NCBI GenBank assembly: GCA_023667015.1
Contig: JAMPAX010000004.1
Location: forward strand, 1-64,000
Length of the DNA: 64,000 nucleotides
Direction of reading: 5' to 3'
From: Muribaculaceae bacterium
Lineage (GTDB): Bacteria; Bacteroidota; Bacteroidia; Bacteroidales; Muribaculaceae
Shown: one piece after another, positions 26,548 through 36,400 of the stretch
Numbering within the stretch: position 1 is the first letter of the stretch
Layout of the letters: each line of letters begins with the position of its first letter
The notes under the pieces: generated by a model
Told to the model about the DNA's origin: nothing
The model's database searches: none
What the model saw: only the letters and a program-made list of their open reading frames with translations
Made by a program: the position numbers and the translations under genes

Positions 26548-29500
26548 TTATTGGTTATTGGAAGGATTGGTAGCATACTGTTCGAGTTCAGAATCGAGAC
26601 CGGAATTATCAGTATCTTTCCACTTAAGAGGAGTAATCTTTTCCTGAATCTTCTGGAAAACTACATAGAGCATTGGCACGAGCAGAACCTGAAGCACCAT
26701 ACCTATAAGCATACCGCCGATAGCACCCGTACCCAAAGCGCGGTAGCCATTAGCACCGGCACCCGTAGCAAACATAAGAGGAAGCAGACCGATAATCATA
26801 GCAAGTGATGTCATCAAGATAGGACGCAGACGTGCCGTAGCTCCGGCAATTGCAGAGTTCACGATACTCATACCTGTCTGTCGGCGCTCGGCTGCAAACT
26901 CTACAATAAGAATAGCATTCTTAGCCAACAGACCGATAAGCATGATAAGAGCAATCTGCAGGTAAATATTATTGTCAATACCCATCAGATGTGCAAATAC
27001 GAAAGTACCAATAAGTCCAAGAGGAACTGAGAGGATAACAGCCCACGGCAATAAGTAGCTTTCATACTGAGCGGAAAGCAAAAGATATACAAACAAGAGC
27101 ACAAGTCCGAATACATAGGCTGTAGAACCCGAGCCGGACTGAGCCTCCTCTCGTGTAAGACCGGAATACTCATAGCCGTAGCCCTGCGGGAGAGTCTGAG
27201 CTGCAACTTCCTCGATAGCAGCGATAGCCTCACCGGAGGATGTACCCGGAGCCGGATTACCGGTCACGGCAATAGCCGTAAACATATTGAAACGGTTGAT
27301 AACGTCGGGACCATAAACTCTGGTCAGCTTTACAAAGTTGTCGATAGGAGCCATTTCAGAGCCATTGCGTACTTTCACCTGCTTGAGAGTCTCCGGAGAA
27401 ACGCGAGCATCAGGAGTAGCCTGCATCATCACACGATAAAGCTTACCGAATCTGTTGAAGTTAGAGACGTACATACCTCCATAGTATCCTTGAAGTGCGC
27501 TAAGTACGGCACTTTGTGTCAGTCCGGCCTTCTTAACCTTGGCAATATCTATATCCACCAAATACATTGGAAAGGTAGGGTTGAAGGTTGAATAAGCCAT
27601 GGAAATTTCCGGACGGGCATTCAGAGCCTGAAGGAACTTCATATAAACCTGGAAAAACTTGTCAAGGTCTCCACCGGTCTTGTCTTGAATCTTAATTTCA
27701 AAACCGGAAGTAGCAGAATAGCCGGAAATCATAGGAGGCTTGAAGAACATAATACGAGCATCCTTTATTTGTCCACACTGCATAAACAATTTACCAAGTA
27801 CCGCATCTGCAGTAGAATTGTCTCCTTTACGCTCATCCCAATGCTTCAGCTTTATAATGAATGAACCATAGGTGCTACCTTGACCACCGACAAAACTATA
27901 GCCGGTAATGGCCGTACGTGTCTTAATTTCAGGGATAGTACTTGCGATACTGTCTACCTGATTCATGACTTCGAGAGTACGTTCCATAGACGTGCCGGGG
28001 GGCATATTTAATGCACCCATGATTGTACCCGTATCCTCATCCGGCACAAGCGAAGTAGCCGTAATTGACATTAACCATACGAGCAATGCAAAGACGCCAC
28101 CAATCAATCCAAAGCCGAGAAGCTTATGATTGATAAAGAATTGTGTACACTTCTTGTAGCCACCAAGAATCTTTTCGAATACCTTGTTGAAAGCGTCGAT
28201 AAAAGCCTTCTGGAACATACCTATAATAGCGAGAATAGCTACGACATAGGCAAGAATACTCAGCATGACATTCTCGAAAGTATACCATCCCATCACGAGG
28301 AAAGCGATTGCTGCTACAAGCAGGAGCATAGTTACAATCGGAGGGAAATGGAAGCCGAGACGTTTCTTATAAGTCTGAGCCACTACCTGACCTGCTACGG
28401 CATAAGAATCCTTGATACGTTCCTTAAGTGGGGCTGTTGTCCCATCAGCATGTTTAGGTTTCAAGAAAACGGCACAAAGAGCAGGGGAAAGAGTAAGAGC
28501 GTTGAGCGCTGACAGACCGATAGCCATAGCCATCGTAAGGCCAAACTGACGGTAGAAGACGCCGGAAGTACCACCCATGAACGACACCGGGATAAACACG
28601 AGCATCATGACAAGGGTTATAGAGATAAGGGCCGAGGCGATTTCGTTCATGGCGTCGATGGAAGCTTTGCGGGCAGATTGATATCCCTCGTCAAGCTTCG
28701 CATGGACCGCCTCGACCACCACTATGGCGTCATCGACCACAATCGCAATGGCGAGTACCAAAGCGGAAAGAGTCAGGAGGTTGATTGTAAATCCAAAAAT
28801 ATAAAGGAGGAAGAACGTACCGATAAGAGCTACCGGGATGGCAATCATCGGGATAATCGTAGAGCGGAAGTCCTGAAGGAATATGAACACTACGATAAAC
28901 ACTAGTACAAATGCCTCAATAAGAGTCTTGATAACCTCATGGATTGAGGCAAAGAGGAAGTCGTTGACACTAAGAGATGTTGAAATGACAAGTCCCTTAG
29001 GACATTCCTTTTGGAAACGATCAAGCTCCTTCTGGATATTGTTTACAACCTGAGTTGCATTAGAACCGGGAGACTGGAACACAAGAGCTGCACAACCTCG
29101 ATGACCGTTGTTGCGAGCCTGGAAACCGTAGGAAAGACGTCCGAGTTCTACGTCAGCTACATCTTTCAGTCGGAGCATCTCTCCGTTGGGGAGAGCGCGG
29201 ATGATAATATCCTCAAACTCCTTTTCAGTCACCAGACGACCCTTTGTTCGCATAACATACTGGAAGCTCTGATTACCCTGCTCACCAAACTGACCGGGAG
29301 CGGCCTCCACATTCTGTTCGGCAAGAGCTGCGGAGATATCTGTAGGCATCAATCCATACTGGGCCATTACGTCAGGTTTGAGCCATACTCGCATTGAATA
29401 GTCGGCACCCATCACCATGGCATCACCCACACCTTGCACACGCTTGATAACAGGGATAATATTGATTGCCATGTAGTTCTCAATGAAGTCAACAGAATAT

Positions 29501-29946
29501 TGATCGTGGTCGGCATAGATGTCGAATACCACAAGCATTGAACTCTGTTGCTTCTGCGTAATCACACCTACCTGGTTGACCTCTTGCGGCAAGAAGCTCG
29601 CAGCCTTTGCTACACGGTTCTGCACATCGACGGCAGCCATGTCCGGGTCAGTACCCTGCTTGAAATAAACTGTAATTGTTGCAGAACCGTTGTTAGCGGC
29701 CTGTGAGAACATATATGTCATGTTCTCGGCACCATTAATCTGTTCCTCCAAAGGAGCGATTACAGAGTTAAGTACCGACTGGGCGTTAGCACCGGTATAA
29801 GTAGTGCTGACGCGAATAGTCGGCGGTGCTATGTCCGGGAACTGCTCAATCGGAAGACCCATAAGGCCGATCAAACCGAAAATCACGATAAAAATCGAAA
29901 TTACGGTAGAGAGCACCGGACGATTGATAAAAGTACTAAGTTTCAT
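26548..29946 (-). CDS. RND efflux permease, HAE1/AcrB family, with enlarged central linker
   Basis: Proton-driven inner-membrane drug pump of 1132 residues, longer than the usual 1030-1060. N-terminal FINRPVLSTVISIFIVIFG and LPIEQFPDIAPPTI, the proton-relay helix LVLAIAIVVDDAIVVVEAVH near 400, and the C-terminal AKNAILIVEFA are all standard. The extra length is in the linker between the two membrane halves (about 497-634). Here two additional hydrophobic stretches, PPIVTMLLLVAAIAFLVMGW and VMLSILAYVVAILAIIGMFQ, precede the normal TM7. It is the middle gene of a three-gene operon (18 bp after the adaptor gene). Substrates are not predictable. Confidence 0.95.
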   Translation of the reverse strand: MKLSTFINRPVLSTVISIFIVIFGLIGLMGLPIEQFPDIAPPTIRVSTTYTGANAQSVLNSVIAPLEEQINGAENMTYMFSQAANNGSATITVYFKQGTDPDMAAVDVQNRVAKAASFLPQEVNQVGVITQKQQSSMLVVFDIYADHDQYSVDFIENYMAINIIPVIKRVQGVGDAMVMGADYSMRVWLKPDVMAQYGLMPTDISAALAEQNVEAAPGQFGEQGNQSFQYVMRTKGRLVTEKEFEDIIIRALPNGEMLRLKDVADVELGRLSYGFQARNNGHRGCAALVFQSPGSNATQVVNNIQKELDRFQKECPKGLVISTSLSVNDFLFASIHEVIKTLIEAFVLVFIVVFIFLQDFRSTIIPMIAIPVALIGTFFLLYIFGFTINLLTLSALVLAIAIVVDDAIVVVEAVHAKLDEGYQSARKASIDAMNEIASALISITLVMMLVFIPVSFMGGTSGVFYRQFGLTMAMAIGLSALNALTLSPALCAVFLKPKHADGTTAPLKERIKDSYAVAGQVVAQTYKKRLGFHFPPIVTMLLLVAAIAFLVMGWYTFENVMLSILAYVVAILAIIGMFQKAFIDAFNKVFEKILGGYKKCTQFFINHKLLGFGLIGGVFALLVWLMSITATSLVPDEDTGTIMGALNMPPGTSMERTLEVMNQVDSIASTIPEIKTRTAITGYSFVGGQGSTYGSFIIKLKHWDERKGDNSTADAVLGKLFMQCGQIKDARIMFFKPPMISGYSATSGFEIKIQDKTGGDLDKFFQVYMKFLQALNARPEISMAYSTFNPTFPMYLVDIDIAKVKKAGLTQSAVLSALQGYYGGMYVSNFNRFGKLYRVMMQATPDARVSPETLKQVKVRNGSEMAPIDNFVKLTRVYGPDVINRFNMFTAIAVTGNPAPGTSSGEAIAAIEEVAAQTLPQGYGYEYSGLTREEAQSGSGSTAYVFGLVLLFVYLLLSAQYESYLLPWAVILSVPLGLIGTFVFAHLMGIDNNIYLQIALIMLIGLLAKNAILIVEFAAERRQTGMSIVNSAIAGATARLRPILMTSLAMIIGLLPLMFATGAGANGYRALGTGAIGGMLIGMVLQVLLVPMLYVVFQKIQEKITPLKWKDTDNSGLDSELEQYATNPSNNQ

Positions 29947-29964
29947 AGGGAATCGAAAAGAGAA

Positions 29965-31095
29965 TTAGCGACCCATTTTGGGCTTAATAGTCATACCTTC
30001 CTGAACGTTGATACCAACGCCCTCGATTACGATTTTCTCACCGGGCTTAAGTCCGCTGGTGACGATATAATGTTTGCCATCATCCTGCTTGTCTACAGTA
30101 ATGGGGCGAGAGTGGACAATGCTTGAATCATTCATTACGTATACAAACTTCATATCCTGAAGCTCATAAGTAGCATTCTGAGGAATGAGAATTGCATTGT
30201 TGTGCATGCTTGGAATCATTACCTGGCCGGTATTACCACTCTGAAGCATTCCATTGGGATTGGGGAAGTAGGCTTTTACTGAAGCCGCGCCGGTATTGGG
30301 ATCAATAACACCACTTACGGAGCGAATCTTACCTTTGTATTGATAACGTTCACCATTGGCAAGCTGAAGAGTCACTTCAGGCATGGACTGTAGGGCTGTA
30401 GAGAGGGAACGCTGTCCATTGTCTGTGAGAGCAAGAATATCCTTCTCGTTGAGAGAGAAGTTTGCTTCCATTTCGCCATTGTTGGAGAGGATTGTCAGAA
30501 GACTCTGGGGGGAAACGAGGCTACCTTCCTTATAGTCTATAGTTCCTACAACACCGGAAGTAGGAGCTGTCACGGATGAATAGCTCAGGTTCTTGCGTGC
30601 AGACTTGAGATTAGCTTGAGCCTGGCTCAGAGAGGCGAGAGCCGCGTTGTATTGGTCTACACTTGTCTGATAAGCTGAAGCACTAATAATATTCTTATCC
30701 AGAAGAATTTTATTGTTGTTGACATTAGTTTTGGCTGTATTGACATTAGCTTGAGCTACATTGATAGAAGCCTGAGCAGCGTCAACAGCAGCCTGAAGCT
30801 GATCTTTGTCAATCATGAAGAGAACCTGACCACGACTCACGTGCTGTCCTTCCTGTACACACACCTTGGTTAGGAAACCCGTAATCTGCGGACGGATTTC
30901 TACATCATTTTCACCCTTAAGGGTAGTGGGATAACCTGCTTCCATAGTTGCGACATCTTCCGAAATCGTCATCACAGCGAGTTCGGGGGGTGCCTGCTCG
31001 GCACCGGCTTGCTGATTGTTTCCCTTACAAGCCGTCAGCAAGGAAAGTCCCGTTGCCAACGTAATGCCTAAGGCATAAATCTGCTTCTTTTTCAT
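29965..31095 (-). CDS. RND efflux periplasmic adaptor (membrane fusion) lipoprotein
   Basis: Links the inner-membrane RND pump with the TolC-like channel. The 376 residues start with a lipoprotein signal (LATGLSLLTAC, Cys near 23). A lipoyl-like half motif follows, EIRPQITGFLTKVCVQEGQHVSRGQVLFMID. An alpha hairpin rich in Ala, Asn and Gln (AAVDAAQASINVAQANVNTAKTNVN) spans about 105-165. Then come the second lipoyl half SSVTAPTSGVVGTIDYKEGSLV and beta-barrel and membrane-proximal domains to the C-terminus. It is the first gene of the pump operon. No local regulator such as TetR or AraC is seen, so control must be elsewhere. Confidence 0.94.
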   Translation of the reverse strand: MKKKQIYALGITLATGLSLLTACKGNNQQAGAEQAPPELAVMTISEDVATMEAGYPTTLKGENDVEIRPQITGFLTKVCVQEGQHVSRGQVLFMIDKDQLQAAVDAAQASINVAQANVNTAKTNVNNNKILLDKNIISASAYQTSVDQYNAALASLSQAQANLKSARKNLSYSSVTAPTSGVVGTIDYKEGSLVSPQSLLTILSNNGEMEANFSLNEKDILALTDNGQRSLSTALQSMPEVTLQLANGERYQYKGKIRSVSGVIDPNTGAASVKAYFPNPNGMLQSGNTGQVMIPSMHNNAILIPQNATYELQDMKFVYVMNDSSIVHSRPITVDKQDDGKHYIVTSGLKPGEKIVIEGVGINVQEGMTIKPKMGR

Positions 31096-31183
31096 ACTAA
31101 TATTTCTGGGTTTATATTGTTTTCCAATAATTTCAAATGATAATAGTCCTTTCTGTTCGGATTTAGAATCTGAAAAATCGGAA

Positions 31184-31191
31184 CAAAATTA
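31184..31191 (-). promoter_or_regulatory. Putative -7 box before the RND operon
   Basis: TAATTTTG on the minus strand, about 89 bp before the adaptor start. No TTG is seen at the usual -33 spacing, so confidence is limited. Confidence 0.4.
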
Positions 31192-31305
31192 CAAAATTTA
31201 TACCTATTTATAGAATATTCAATTCCCCAAATCCGACTTTTGGGTGAAAATTGACGAACTTTATACTGAACTTTCTCAATCTTCATGCTCTTGAATACAA
31301 AAAAA

Positions 31306-31330
31306 GAGCCCATCAAATTTTGACAGACTC
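31306..31330 (-). terminator. Terminator after ftsH
   Basis: On the minus strand the arms GAGTCTGTCA and TGATGGGCTC pair with several G-U wobbles around an A/T loop, and seven T residues follow. It starts 22 bp past the ftsH stop and separates ftsH from the pump operon. Confidence 0.65.
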
Positions 31331-31351
31331 TATTATAACATCTATGGATTC

Positions 31352-33445
31352 TTATTTGTTGAACGGAGGGGGAGTACCGGGATCTTCATCGGAATCATCG
31401 GTGTTTTTGTCCTTAGCGTTCTTATCTGCATTTACATCCGACAGATCTTGAACATAGGGATTGTCATACTTATTCGTATCTTTCTTCTGTTCGAGTTTCT
31501 TGTTAATTTCGATAATCTCATCCGTACGAGACTTCCATTTTCGGGGGCCAAGAATTTCTTGGACATCATCATGATAAATTACCTCACGTTCTATCAGTAG
31601 GTCACGAATCTTATTGTGTTGTTCTGCATACTCGCGAAGTATGCTCTTGGCACGTTCATACTGTTCGTTAATAATTCGCTTTACCTCTTCATCAATGATT
31701 TTTGCAGTCTCTTCCGAATAGGGGTTGTTGAAGCCATATGCCTGGCCGGTTGAGTCATTGTAGTTTAAGTTTGGCAACTTTGGACTCATACCATACATCA
31801 TGACCAGTGAGCGTGCAATCTTGGTACACTTCTCAAGGTCATCGCTTGCACCGGTGCCTACCTGGCCGAGGAACACCTCTTCAGCGGCACGTCCACCGAG
31901 CAGACCACACATCGAATCGAGCAAGGCCTGAGTTGGAATAATCTGGCGAGCCTCCGGTTCGTACCAAGCTGCTCCGAGAGCTCTACCACGCGGCACGATG
32001 GTTACTTTCAGAAGGGGATTGCCATAGCGTATGAGCCATGTGATGGTAGCATGTCCGGCCTCATGGGTCGCAATGCTGTGTTTTTCCTCATCGGTAATTA
32101 TCAGTGAGCGCTTCTCGAGTCCACCAACAATTCTGTCGATAGCACCCATAAAATCGTCCCAATCTACAACCGTACTGCCATTGCGCGCTGCTATCAAAGC
32201 CGCCTCATTACATACGTTAGCAATATCTGCTCCCGAGAACCCTTGGGTCTGTCGAGCCAATTGCTCCACATCGAGATTGTTGCTTACCTTTATATTGCGG
32301 AGATGTACCTGAAAAATTTCAACTCTATCGGTGAGTTCAGGCAGGTCAACATATATCTGACGGTCAAAACGTCCCGGACGCAAAAGAGCCTTGTCGAGCA
32401 TATCAGCACGGTTGGTAGCCGCCAGAACAATCACTCCATTATTTGATCCGAAACCATCCATCTCAGTCAACATCTGGTTGAGGGTATTCTCACGCTCATC
32501 ATTGCTTCCCATATTGGGGTTCTTTCCTCGAGCACGACCCACAGCATCGATTTCATCGATGAATACGATACATGGAGCCTTCTCCTTGGCCTGCTTGAAT
32601 AGGTCGCGTACACGAGCGGCACCTACACCAACAAACATCTCAACAAAGTCGGAACCTGACATCGAAAGGAAAGGTACGTTTGCCTCTCCCGCCACAGCTT
32701 TGGCTAAAAGTGTCTTACCCGTTCCCGGAGGTCCAACGAGCAAAGCTCCTTTTGGTATCTTAGCGCCAAGTTCGGTATACTTCTGAGGGCGTTTCAAGAA
32801 TTCAACAATTTCTTGTATCTCTACCTTAGCTTCTGCAAGTCCGGCTACATCCTTGAATGTTACGTTAGTACCATCCTTTTTGTCAAAGACTCGAGCTCTA
32901 CTCTTACCGACACTGAATATGCCGCCGCCGTTACCGCCACCACCGGAGAGTCTCTTCGACATCCACACCATAAATAATATAATCAGCAACAGAGGGGCGA
33001 AACTCCATATAATCTTCATGATATCAGAACTCCTCTCATATGTGATCTGCATAGTAGGCTTACCCTCCTTTGTTAGGGCACCATTCCATGTATCAAACTT
33101 TTCCTGGATTTTATCCGGTGAAGGAATTGTAGTTCTTATACATTTTTCAGCATCTGCCTCGAGAGGACCGGTAGAGTCATCAAACTTTAGCTTCTTTGCA
33201 CCATTCGGAGTTAAGACGCCGACAGCAACTCCGGTTTCCGGATTGACTGTAATCTTTGTCACGTCACCTTGCAAAGAAATCTTCTCGAACTCAGTCCAAT
33301 CCACCTCGCGAGTCTGCGATCCTTCCTGAAAGTAATACAATCCTATCAAGGAGAGGATAATCAGCGCATACATCCAGTACATGCTAAATAGGGGACGCTT
33401 GCCTCTATTGTTGGGATTGGAATTTTTATTTGGTAGAATGTTCAT
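31352..33445 (-). CDS. ftsH: ATP-dependent zinc metalloprotease FtsH
   Basis: Membrane-bound AAA+ protease that degrades misfolded membrane proteins and regulatory proteins. It has 697 residues. There is an N-terminal membrane helix ([18 protein letters not shown], about 22-40), a periplasmic segment and a second helix ([20 protein letters not shown], near 145). The AAA domain follows with Walker A GPPGTGKT near 237, Walker [13 protein letters not shown] and the second region of homology. The zinc protease motif HEAGH lies near 457 and the third ligand region further on. It ends with a charged tail ([15 protein letters not shown]). It follows rsfS by 28 bp, the conserved pairing in Bacteroidetes. 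Transcription probably starts at the box before rsfS. Confidence 0.97.
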   Translation of the reverse strand: MNILPNKNSNPNNRGKRPLFSMYWMYALIILSLIGLYYFQEGSQTREVDWTEFEKISLQGDVTKITVNPETGVAVGVLTPNGAKKLKFDDSTGPLEADAEKCIRTTIPSPDKIQEKFDTWNGALTKEGKPTMQITYERSSDIMKIIWSFAPLLLIILFMVWMSKRLSGGGGNGGGIFSVGKSRARVFDKKDGTNVTFKDVAGLAEAKVEIQEIVEFLKRPQKYTELGAKIPKGALLVGPPGTGKTLLAKAVAGEANVPFLSMSGSDFVEMFVGVGAARVRDLFKQAKEKAPCIVFIDEIDAVGRARGKNPNMGSNDERENTLNQMLTEMDGFGSNNGVIVLAATNRADMLDKALLRPGRFDRQIYVDLPELTDRVEIFQVHLRNIKVSNNLDVEQLARQTQGFSGADIANVCNEAALIAARNGSTVVDWDDFMGAIDRIVGGLEKRSLIITDEEKHSIATHEAGHATITWLIRYGNPLLKVTIVPRGRALGAAWYEPEARQIIPTQALLDSMCGLLGGRAAEEVFLGQVGTGASDDLEKCTKIARSLVMMYGMSPKLPNLNYNDSTGQAYGFNNPYSEETAKIIDEEVKRIINEQYERAKSILREYAEQHNKIRDLLIEREVIYHDDVQEILGPRKWKSRTDEIIEINKKLEQKKDTNKYDNPYVQDLSDVNADKNAKDKNTDDSDEDPGTPPPFNK

Positions 33446-33473
33446 TTGTATCCTAATATTTTAGCATAGATAA

Positions 33474-33833
33474 TTAATCCTCATCCGGGATATTGATTAG
33501 TTGGCCATCACCCCATAGTTCCTCCAGATTGTATAGCTTTCTGAAGTCGGGCAAAAATACGTGGACCATCACCTCACCATAGTCAATGATTATCCATTGA
33601 GAATTTCTGTACCCGTCATAATTATATGGCTTCCGGGAAAGTTGCTTCTGCACTTCCTCGCGTACGTTGTCTGCAATAGCATCTACCTGAGAGGTACTTC
33701 GTCCCTCACAAATGACGAAATAATCGGCCGAAGATGAAGGTATCTTCGACAAATCAATGACGGTGATGCCATTACCCTTTTTATCCTTAATAGCATTGAT
33801 GGCAGTTTCTACTACCGGAGAATTATATAGCAT
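33474..33833 (-). CDS. rsfS: Ribosomal silencing factor RsfS
   Basis: Binds uL14 on the large ribosomal subunit and blocks subunit joining when nutrients are low. The 119 residues match the DUF143/RsfS/YbeB family in length and motifs: IKDKKGNGITVIDLSKI, DYFVICEGRSTSQVDAIADNV, and the C-terminal WIIIDYGEVMVHVFLPDFRKLYNLEELWGD. The first gene of an rsfS-ftsH operon. A strong box pair ends only 3 bp before its start codon, so the transcript is probably leaderless. Confidence 0.95.
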   Translation of the reverse strand: MLYNSPVVETAINAIKDKKGNGITVIDLSKIPSSSADYFVICEGRSTSQVDAIADNVREEVQKQLSRKPYNYDGYRNSQWIIIDYGEVMVHVFLPDFRKLYNLEELWGDGQLINIPDED

Positions 33834-33836
33834 TCT

Positions 33837-33881
33837 GAAAATAATTTTTACTCTGTATAAATAACAAATATCAGGCCGAAT
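33837..33881 (-). promoter_or_regulatory. Predicted rsfS-ftsH promoter with extended upstream box
   Basis: On the minus strand ATTCGGCCTGATATTTG (33881-33865) is followed after exactly 21 bp by TATTTTC (33843-33837). The same two blocks with the same spacing occur upstream of sodB (40213-40257). TTTG and TATTTT resemble the -33 and -7 elements; the ATTCGGCCTGA part is extra and may be an operator or part of an alternative sigma promoter. Confidence 0.6.
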
Positions 33882-33964
33882 CTATTGTAAAATATGAAAT
33901 TTTTAATCTTTTTTGACTCTCCGTTGACTGTCATCTGTTGGCTCAGTTTAATCGAATTATTCAA

Positions 33965-34831
33965 TTATCTATTCAAATCCCTATAGATCAACAAATCGGG
34001 ACGAAACTCAAAATGCATTGTGTCGAAATGATACCAAGCCCCTCCCCATATGAAACCATGTCGCTCAAAGATCTCTACGAGTTCATGAGGAATTTTATTG
34101 ACATAATTGACCTTCGAATTCTCATTTGCTCCGGGATTTTTCCATCTCCAATAGTCTGCATGCTCTACGCCTACATCAAAGGCGATGCCATAGCTATGGG
34201 CACTTAGTCTGCTTGTACCCCGGACGGGACGCCATAGAAACGTGCCACTACTCTTTAGATATCTATGAAGCTCAGGATGGTGTTCGAGCTCAGCTGCTAC
34301 GGCTCGTAGACTGTCTGCCGCTCCATTCTGAGAATTGAACTTGACTGTCTCGCCAATCCATTTTACGCTCACAAGGTTATTTCGTACCGCAGATTCATTG
34401 TTACCGTACATCTTTTTGAAGAGCTCTTCATTGCGTTGACGTCCCGGATCAAACTGATATGCAGGGGGAGTATTCACTTCATAAATTGGAGTGAACATAT
34501 CTTCGATGTCACAATTGTCGAGAGTCTCTTCAAATCCCTTTTTCGTACCATCATCATAAACTATGACGGTGCCATCCTTCAATATGAGTTTTCCGTCCTC
34601 ATAGGCATTTTCTCCGATGAAGTCAGGATATGCAGCTTGGAGTGCTTGTATACCTAATGGAAATTTACTCTTGGAAACCTCCTTCTTCTGAGTTTCTGTT
34701 ATCTCTGAGGAATCTCTGTTTTCACCGATGGAATCGGTAAATTTCTTATCGCCGTTACATCCTGAGATAACAAACAAAAGCAACATAGCTGCGGCTATAT
34801 TGCTTTTTCGTATCAATTTCTTAATACTCAT
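33965..34831 (-). CDS. M15-family peptidase (peptidoglycan endopeptidase/carboxypeptidase) lipoprotein
   Basis: Predicted zinc peptidase cutting peptide cross-links in peptidoglycan. The 288 residues begin with a lipoprotein-type signal (AAMLLLFVISGCNG, Cys near 25). The zinc site follows the M15 pattern: SAHSYGIAFDVG (His and Asp ligands, near 210) and a final AWYHFDTMHFEFRP with HFE near 272. It overlaps the upstream YARHG lipoprotein gene by 11 bp and is probably translationally coupled to it. The combination suggests a cell-wall maintenance pair. The central region before the zinc site (about 40-150) has an unrecognised part with several Tyr and Asp residues. Confidence 0.85.
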   Translation of the reverse strand: MSIKKLIRKSNIAAAMLLLFVISGCNGDKKFTDSIGENRDSSEITETQKKEVSKSKFPLGIQALQAAYPDFIGENAYEDGKLILKDGTVIVYDDGTKKGFEETLDNCDIEDMFTPIYEVNTPPAYQFDPGRQRNEELFKKMYGNNESAVRNNLVSVKWIGETVKFNSQNGAADSLRAVAAELEHHPELHRYLKSSGTFLWRPVRGTSRLSAHSYGIAFDVGVEHADYWRWKNPGANENSKVNYVNKIPHELVEIFERHGFIWGGAWYHFDTMHFEFRPDLLIYRDLNR

Positions 34832-35684
34832 ATTCCTTGATCTTAATTACGGCATCTCGTTCCGATGAGCTTAGCAAATTGGTTACATCACGGCTATTGG
34901 GACGATACCAATCAAACTGTGAGAAGAATTTTGCTAAATCGTCACTCTGAAATATATAGCCGTGGCGTGCGTAGTATGAATTGCGGATTATACGGCGCTG
35001 CTCAAGATTAAAGTCTGTAATGATTGACTCGAGAGATCCGGAATAATCTCCATTCCAAAAGCTCTCAAAGAAGTTTTCCGGCAATCCTCTTGTCTCTATA
35101 CCGAAATTTGCCTCCATAATATTCATATTCGAACCGGAATCTCTTCTTGATCCTCTGACGGTCATATCATCGTTTGAAGAACCGGGACGATGGAAGATAA
35201 TTGTTTCACCGTCCTCCTTTACTTTTAGTTTTGTTTCGGTCAACGATATGATGCTCATAGATGATAGACCCTCCAATTCTTTTGTCATTTGTTGGGTTAG
35301 TTCATCGGTCATTTCATCAATTTCAACTCCGGCCAGAGAAGCCATAGCCTTCATCTCATCGCTGAACTTGAATTTCATCTTGTCTTTGCTAAAATCGAAA
35401 AGAATCTCATCTGAAGTGGCGGACCAGCTACCGGCAGTTTTCATAGTAGCAATCTCACCGATTCCTTCCATGTTTACGATGAACGTCATAACAAAATCGT
35501 GAGATTCGGCATCAAGCTTCATCTTTATGGTCATATCTCCGGATGCATCACCGTCCGACAGATCAACAGAACCGATCCATTTGCCATTAAGTTTCTTCTC
35601 AGTATCATTGCTACAGGAAGCCATTCCCAAGCCACTTACAATAAAGAAGCACAAATATAGTATCGATAACAACTTAGTTCTCAT
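34821..35684 (-). CDS. Lipoprotein with C-terminal YARHG domain
   Basis: A 287-residue lipoprotein (signal to LGMASC, Cys near 24). The first part (about 30-165) is a beta-rich lipocalin-like region (GKWIGSVDLSDGDASGDMTI, TAGSWSATSDEILFDF) that tests like a small-molecule or protein sensor fold. The C-terminus has the YARHG domain: IIRNSYYARHGYIFQSDDL followed by FFSQFDWYRPN, a module often found on extracellular lipoproteins next to peptidases and proposed to bind cell-wall components. Overlaps the start of the M15 peptidase gene by 11 bp. Function beyond envelope attachment is unknown. Confidence 0.8.
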   Translation of the reverse strand: MRTKLLSILYLCFFIVSGLGMASCSNDTEKKLNGKWIGSVDLSDGDASGDMTIKMKLDAESHDFVMTFIVNMEGIGEIATMKTAGSWSATSDEILFDFSKDKMKFKFSDEMKAMASLAGVEIDEMTDELTQQMTKELEGLSSMSIISLTETKLKVKEDGETIIFHRPGSSNDDMTVRGSRRDSGSNMNIMEANFGIETRGLPENFFESFWNGDYSGSLESIITDFNLEQRRIIRNSYYARHGYIFQSDDLAKFFSQFDWYRPNSRDVTNLLSSSERDAVIKIKEYEY

Positions 35685-35800
35685 GTCAATATCGTTTCAA
35701 GGTCAAAAATTGCTATGCAATATTAGAATTATTAGAACAATAATTCTCCACAAAAATACGAAAACATAACTAATAAAACAAGAGGGAATAGCAATAAAGG

Positions 35801-36400
35801 CAGGGCTGACGCATCTTAATTTTTGATAACGTCAAAACTTTTTAACGCATAGAGCAGGTAATCATCATCCCATCCTGCTCTCTTGCGATGCCCTTTGTCC
35901 CCCATCGAAGACACTTTTGCATTCTTAATTATGTTCAGTCCGATACGGTTTAGAAGAGAGAAATTTTGGGTTGCATTTTCCTTCTGTTTGCGCGATGCAT
36001 CGTCTCCAAATGCCACATCAAGAGTCCAATGCAGTTGGTTCTCAACACTCCAATGAGTCCGTGTAGAATGATTAATATATTGAGCGTCAGCCTCAAGGCT
36101 TAACAGATAATATCTTGTCTCCTTATGGACTGTGCCTTTCTTGATATCCTTTGTCCTTGACTCAATACGTATAATGCTTTTCAATCTAACCCATTTGTTC
36201 CGGTCAAGAATATTTTCAAGATTGGTGATGACAGAACATACGTGCCGTTCCTCCCGACCATGTGCATTGCCTTCCATGACGTGCTCGGATGAAGGCTTAA
36301 TATATGTGAAAGAACCAGCGACTCGCTCGTTCATTTCCGGCTGGTTCCCCTTTAAAGCGAGGATATAGTCGTTAAGATTATTTAAGATGCATCAACCCTG
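35801..36400 (-). mobile_element. 600-bp ISAs1-type deletion derivative with intact ends
   Basis: The left end CAGGGCTGACGCATCTTAA (35801-35819) and the right end (36382-36400, the reverse complement with two changes) form 19-bp terminal inverted repeats. The flanks agcaataaagg (35790-35800) and agcattaaagg (36401-36411) match at 10 of 11 bases, as expected for a slightly decayed target duplication. Between the ends only the C-terminal part of an ISAs1-family transposase remains. The left IR contains the transposase stop codon. It is probably immobile on its own but may be mobilised by a full copy elsewhere. Confidence 0.85.
35816..36379 (-). pseudogene. ISAs1-family transposase, C-terminal fragment
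   Basis: The frame readable from 36379 gives NLNDYILALKGNQPE and then MNERVAGSFTYI..., about 187 residues, compared with about 370 for full ISAs1 transposases. Recognisable family parts are YILALKGNQPEM, RYYLLSLEADAQYINHSTRTHWSVENQLHWTLDVAFGDDA (with the WxxENxLHWxLDVxFxED pattern near the DDE glutamate), and NLL-type SLLNRIGLNIIKN. The N-terminal half, including the first catalytic aspartates, is missing; the reading frame begins within a few bases of the right terminal repeat. It is therefore an internal deletion product, not a functional enzyme. A short reading frame from an internal Met at 36334 could still be translated. Confidence 0.85.

Noticed and set aside
31092..31316. 74-residue frame before the RND adaptor
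   Set aside because: Contains the putative -7 box and overlaps the adaptor start; no recognisable protein features.
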